The notes beneath the pieces are model-generated. The model did no database searches. It was given only the letters and a program-made list of their open reading frames with translations, and was not told the origin of the DNA. Of a stretch of 25,690 bases of DNA, positions 23,234 through 25,690 are shown piece by piece. Source of the DNA: an uncultured Actinomycetes bacterium. GTDB lineage: Bacteria > Actinomycetota > Actinomycetes > Nanopelagicales > Nanopelagicaceae. Location of the stretch: assembly GCA_903907665.1 (NCBI GenBank), contig CAIVOW010000243.1, positions 1-25,690 on the forward strand, in the 5' to 3' direction. The translations under genes were made by a program, and so were the position numbers. Positions within the stretch are counted from its first letter, which is position 1. Each line of letters opens with the position of its first letter.

Positions 23234-23245
23234 GATAATTGACTC
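23234..23245 (+). promoter_or_regulatory. -10-like element of a leaderless transcript (ppk)
   Basis: GATAAT at 23234-23239 matches TATAAT at five of six positions. It is followed by six bases and the ppk ATG at 23246. Confidence 0.6.
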
Positions 23246-25330
23246 ATGCATCCGTACTCAATAGCCGAAAGTCCTCGAGATCGGCTCATTGATCGCGAAT
23301 TGAGCTGGCTTGCATTTAATGAGCGAGTACTGGAATTAGCCGAAGATCCAAGCACGCCACTGCTTGAGCGATGCAGATTCCTTTCAATATTCTCATCAAA
23401 TTTAGATGACTTTGTAATGATTCGTGTCGCTACCTTAAAACGGAAAATTGAGAACGGATTTAATAAACCTAATACTGCGGGATACTCCCCACTTCAGTTA
23501 ATGTCCTTAGTTTCTGAGCGTATTCAAGAGCTTGTGCAACGCCAAACTGATTGCTTTCATAACGCTGTGCTTCCAGGCTTACGTGAACAAGGTATTGATC
23601 TAGTTTCATGGGATCAGTTATCAGATGAAGAGCGCGAGCACGTTAATGCAATTTTCACAAGAAAAGTTTTCCCCGTTTTGACTCCGTTAGCAATTGATCC
23701 AGCACATCCGTTTCCATACATTTCTGGACTATCACTAAATATTGCGGTCATTTTAAAGGCCTCAGATTCCGAAGCTGAACTTTTCGCACGAGTAAAAGTT
23801 CCATCTAATTTACCGCGATTCATTCAAATATCACCTAGCGACACCAAGCGATTAATTGCGACAGAGCATGTGATTATTGCAAACTTATATCAGCTCTTTC
23901 AAGGCATGGAAGTTATAAATAACTACATGTTCAGATTAACCCGAAATGCAGATTTAGAAATCGAAGAAGATGATTCAGATGATCTTCTTGCATCGATGGA
24001 ACAAGAGTTATTGCGTAGAAAATTTGGTCCGCCAGTTCGCTTAGAAGTTGATCGCGATATGGATGCTGATTTGCTTGCTACGCTCATGGAAGAGCTAGAC
24101 ATCAATGTTCAAGACATTAGTCGATACAAGTCGCCCCTTGATCTAACTGGCTTAGGTCAAATTGCTGACCTAGATATACCATCCTTGAAGTTCCCATCAT
24201 GGAGTAATCAAGTTGCGATGGATCTTCGGGCAGTTGATGCAGATGATGACGATGGCTTCTTTGAAGTGATTGCCCGTAAAGAGATTTTGCTGCACCACCC
24301 CTATGAGTCATTTAATTCCTCGGTTGTGCGCTTTCTAGAAACAGCTGCACGCGATCCGCACGTGTTGGCTATAAAGCAGACTCTTTATCGAACGTCCGGT
24401 GACTCACCAATTGTGCAAGCCCTGATCGAAGCCGCCGAGGCCGGTAAGCAGGTTTTAGCCGTTGTGGAAATCCGCGCACGATTTGATGAACAAGCCAACG
24501 TGCGCTGGGCTAGAAAGCTGGAAGACGCTGGAGTTCACGTCGTGTACGGAGTTGTAGGCCTTAAGACACATGCAAAACTCTCGATGGTAGTTCGGCAAGA
24601 GAGTGGAACTATTCGCAGATACATCCATATGGGTACGGGAAATTACCACCCTAAAACCGCACGCCTTTATGAGGATTTTGGATTGCTCAGCGCTGATGCA
24701 ATTTTGGGTGATGATGTAAATAAACTTTTCAATCAGCTAAGCGGCTTTGCCCCTCAGACTAAATTTTCGCGAATTTTGGTGGCACCAGGCACCCTGCGCG
24801 AAGGTCTACTAGAAAAAATTGAGCGGGAAATTCACCATCAAAAGGATGGAAAGCCTGCCTTCATTCGCATGAAGTTGAATTCACTTCTCGATGAAGAATT
24901 TATTGAAGCCTTGTATAAAGCATCACAACATGGCGTAAAAGTGGAGTTGGTAGTTCGAGGTATATGTGCAATTCGGGCAGGTGTTCCGGGGCTTTCGGAA
25001 AATATTACTGCTCGATCAATATTGGGTCGATTCCTCGAGCACTCACGAATATTTCATTTTGCTAACAACGGAAGTGACGAGCATTGGATCGGCAGTGCAG
25101 ATTTGATGCATCGTAATTTAGATCGCCGGGTTGAGAGTCTGGTGCAAATTATTCAACCAGATCAAAAGCGCACCCTTAACAGAGCGCTAGATGGATATTT
25201 GGCTGATACGACGTCAAGTTGGCATATGCATAGTGATGGTCATTGGGAGAGAGTCAATCGTTCGGTTGACGGCGAGAGATTGGAAGATTTCCAGATGAAA
25301 GCAATTGAGTGGTATCGGAATCGCGCATGA
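23246..25330 (+). CDS. ppk: Polyphosphate kinase 1
   Basis: A 694-residue PPK1, which reversibly adds the terminal phosphate of ATP to polyphosphate. The four family domains are visible: an N-terminal helical domain with RELSWLAFNERVLELA and FLSIFSSNLDDFVMIRVA, a head domain, and two phospholipase-D-like catalytic domains. The autophosphorylated His is His442 in GLKTHAKL; the second conserved catalytic His is His599 in LEHSRIFHF. HMGTGNYHPKTARLYED and DLMHRNLDRRVE complete the signature. The repeat at 23207-23228 suggests phosphate-starvation control. The stop overlaps the Nudix start by four bases (ATGA). A ppk gene beside mutT1 is also found in mycobacteria (Rv2984/Rv2985), though there the two are reported as not co-directional. 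Confidence 0.97.
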   Translation: MHPYSIAESPRDRLIDRELSWLAFNERVLELAEDPSTPLLERCRFLSIFSSNLDDFVMIRVATLKRKIENGFNKPNTAGYSPLQLMSLVSERIQELVQRQTDCFHNAVLPGLREQGIDLVSWDQLSDEEREHVNAIFTRKVFPVLTPLAIDPAHPFPYISGLSLNIAVILKASDSEAELFARVKVPSNLPRFIQISPSDTKRLIATEHVIIANLYQLFQGMEVINNYMFRLTRNADLEIEEDDSDDLLASMEQELLRRKFGPPVRLEVDRDMDADLLATLMEELDINVQDISRYKSPLDLTGLGQIADLDIPSLKFPSWSNQVAMDLRAVDADDDDGFFEVIARKEILLHHPYESFNSSVVRFLETAARDPHVLAIKQTLYRTSGDSPIVQALIEAAEAGKQVLAVVEIRARFDEQANVRWARKLEDAGVHVVYGVVGLKTHAKLSMVVRQESGTIRRYIHMGTGNYHPKTARLYEDFGLLSADAILGDDVNKLFNQLSGFAPQTKFSRILVAPGTLREGLLEKIEREIHHQKDGKPAFIRMKLNSLLDEEFIEALYKASQHGVKVELVVRGICAIRAGVPGLSENITARSILGRFLEHSRIFHFANNGSDEHWIGSADLMHRNLDRRVESLVQIIQPDQKRTLNRALDGYLADTTSSWHMHSDGHWERVNRSVDGERLEDFQMKAIEWYRNRA

Positions 25331-25690
25331 ATCCAACAGTAATTGCCGCAGGAGCCGTTGTCTGGCGCTATGACGGTGAGGGCAACGTTCATGTTCTCCT
25401 GATTCATCGCCCTCGTTACGACGACTGGTCTATTCCCAAAGGAAAATTAGACGAAGGTGAGCAGCTAATTGCTTGTGCGTATCGAGAAGTAATCGAAGAG
25501 ACACATCTTAAAGTCTCATTTGGTCCTTTCATAACCGAAACTGAATATTCCGTAGCTGATGGCCTCAAGCGGGTTTCTTATTGGGCTGCTCATGCATTTG
25601 ATCCAAACGATAATTTCGTTGCAAACGCCGAAGCTGATGAGGGTCGCTGGTTGACTATTGAAGAAGCAATTGAGCTAGCTACTCGCGAAA
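25327..25690 (+). CDS. Nudix hydrolase, MutT1-like (partial)
   Basis: The window ends after 121 codons. The visible part begins MNPTVIAAGAVVWRYDGEG and has LIHRPRYDDWSIPKGKLDEG, the opening of the Nudix box, which continues through ACAYREVIEETHL. The metal-binding Glu residues of REVIEE are intact, but the usual Gly after EE-x is His. HRPRYDDWSxPKGK and the place beside ppk match mycobacterial MutT1, which hydrolyses 8-oxo-guanosine nucleotides and diadenosine polyphosphates and carries a C-terminal histidine-phosphatase domain. Whether that second domain follows is beyond the window. Translation is coupled to ppk. Confidence 0.88.
   Translation, partial: MNPTVIAAGAVVWRYDGEGNVHVLLIHRPRYDDWSIPKGKLDEGEQLIACAYREVIEETHLKVSFGPFITETEYSVADGLKRVSYWAAHAFDPNDNFVANAEADEGRWLTIEEAIELATRE

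Noticed and set aside
1..25690. Mobile elements, CRISPR arrays, toxin-antitoxin or defence islands
   Set aside because: No transposase, integrase, spaced repeats or characteristic small gene pairs were found; base use looks even across the window.

Overview
The window looks like the chromosome of a free-living actinobacterium with a small, compact genome and a mid-40s GC content (judged by eye). The evidence is the gene set: mycothiol glycosyltransferase MshA, a GlnR-type orphan regulator, CarD, a SenX3/RegX3 pair with PhoU, a nitrobindin, a PF06089-type asparaginase and an IspD-IspF fusion. Low GC, very short intergenic gaps and many stop/start overlaps fit a freshwater acI-type lineage (Nanopelagicales, Planktophila-like). 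That placement is an inference; Actinomycetota itself is near certain. I see no tRNA, rRNA, CRISPR array, insertion sequence or phage gene.

Layout. 1-953: the end of an FMN-binding-domain protein, then apbE, the enzyme that attaches FMN to such proteins. 1048-5456: a four-gene MacA/MacB-type cassette (adaptor, ATPase, permease and a small anchored protein with a C-terminal cysteine pair), followed by helically phased 10-bp repeats. 5519-9058: a UPF0303 protein, a PfkB sugar kinase, an aldose 1-epimerase and a class III aminotransferase. 9067-9774 (minus): glnR, divergent from 9813-14424, which holds a Fur-family regulator, ygfZ, an unannotated 40-residue membrane protein, nitrobindin, asparaginase, mshA and ybjN. 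14442-18266: gpmA, phoU (minus), senX3-regX3 and a lipoprotein (minus). 18444-22392: carD, ispDF, cysS, rlmB. 22402-25690: an SGNH hydrolase, ppk1 and the start of a MutT1-like Nudix gene.

How the parts fit. PhoU, SenX3/RegX3 and polyphosphate kinase form a phosphate module. Direct repeats with an 11-bp period (core near GTTWAC) lie both in the phoU/senX3 gap and immediately upstream of the ppk -10 box, so both are candidate RegX3 operators. GlnR and a Fur-family protein share a 38-bp divergent gap whose two promoters must overlap. MshA provides the first step of mycothiol synthesis.

The strongest genome-scale signal is regulatory. At thirteen starts a -10-like hexamer (TAnnnT or a near match) ends exactly 6 or 7 bases before the start codon, usually without a usable Shine-Dalgarno sequence. 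This is the signature of leaderless transcripts, and it fixes several start codons (for example senX3 GTG at 16001, phoU ATG at 15859, the SGNH hydrolase ATG at 22402). It also predicts a cysS promoter inside the end of ispDF. Other oddities are a SenX3 with no membrane segment, a cysteine pair in the hairpin of the MacA-like adaptor, and a Nudix box with His in place of its conserved Gly.
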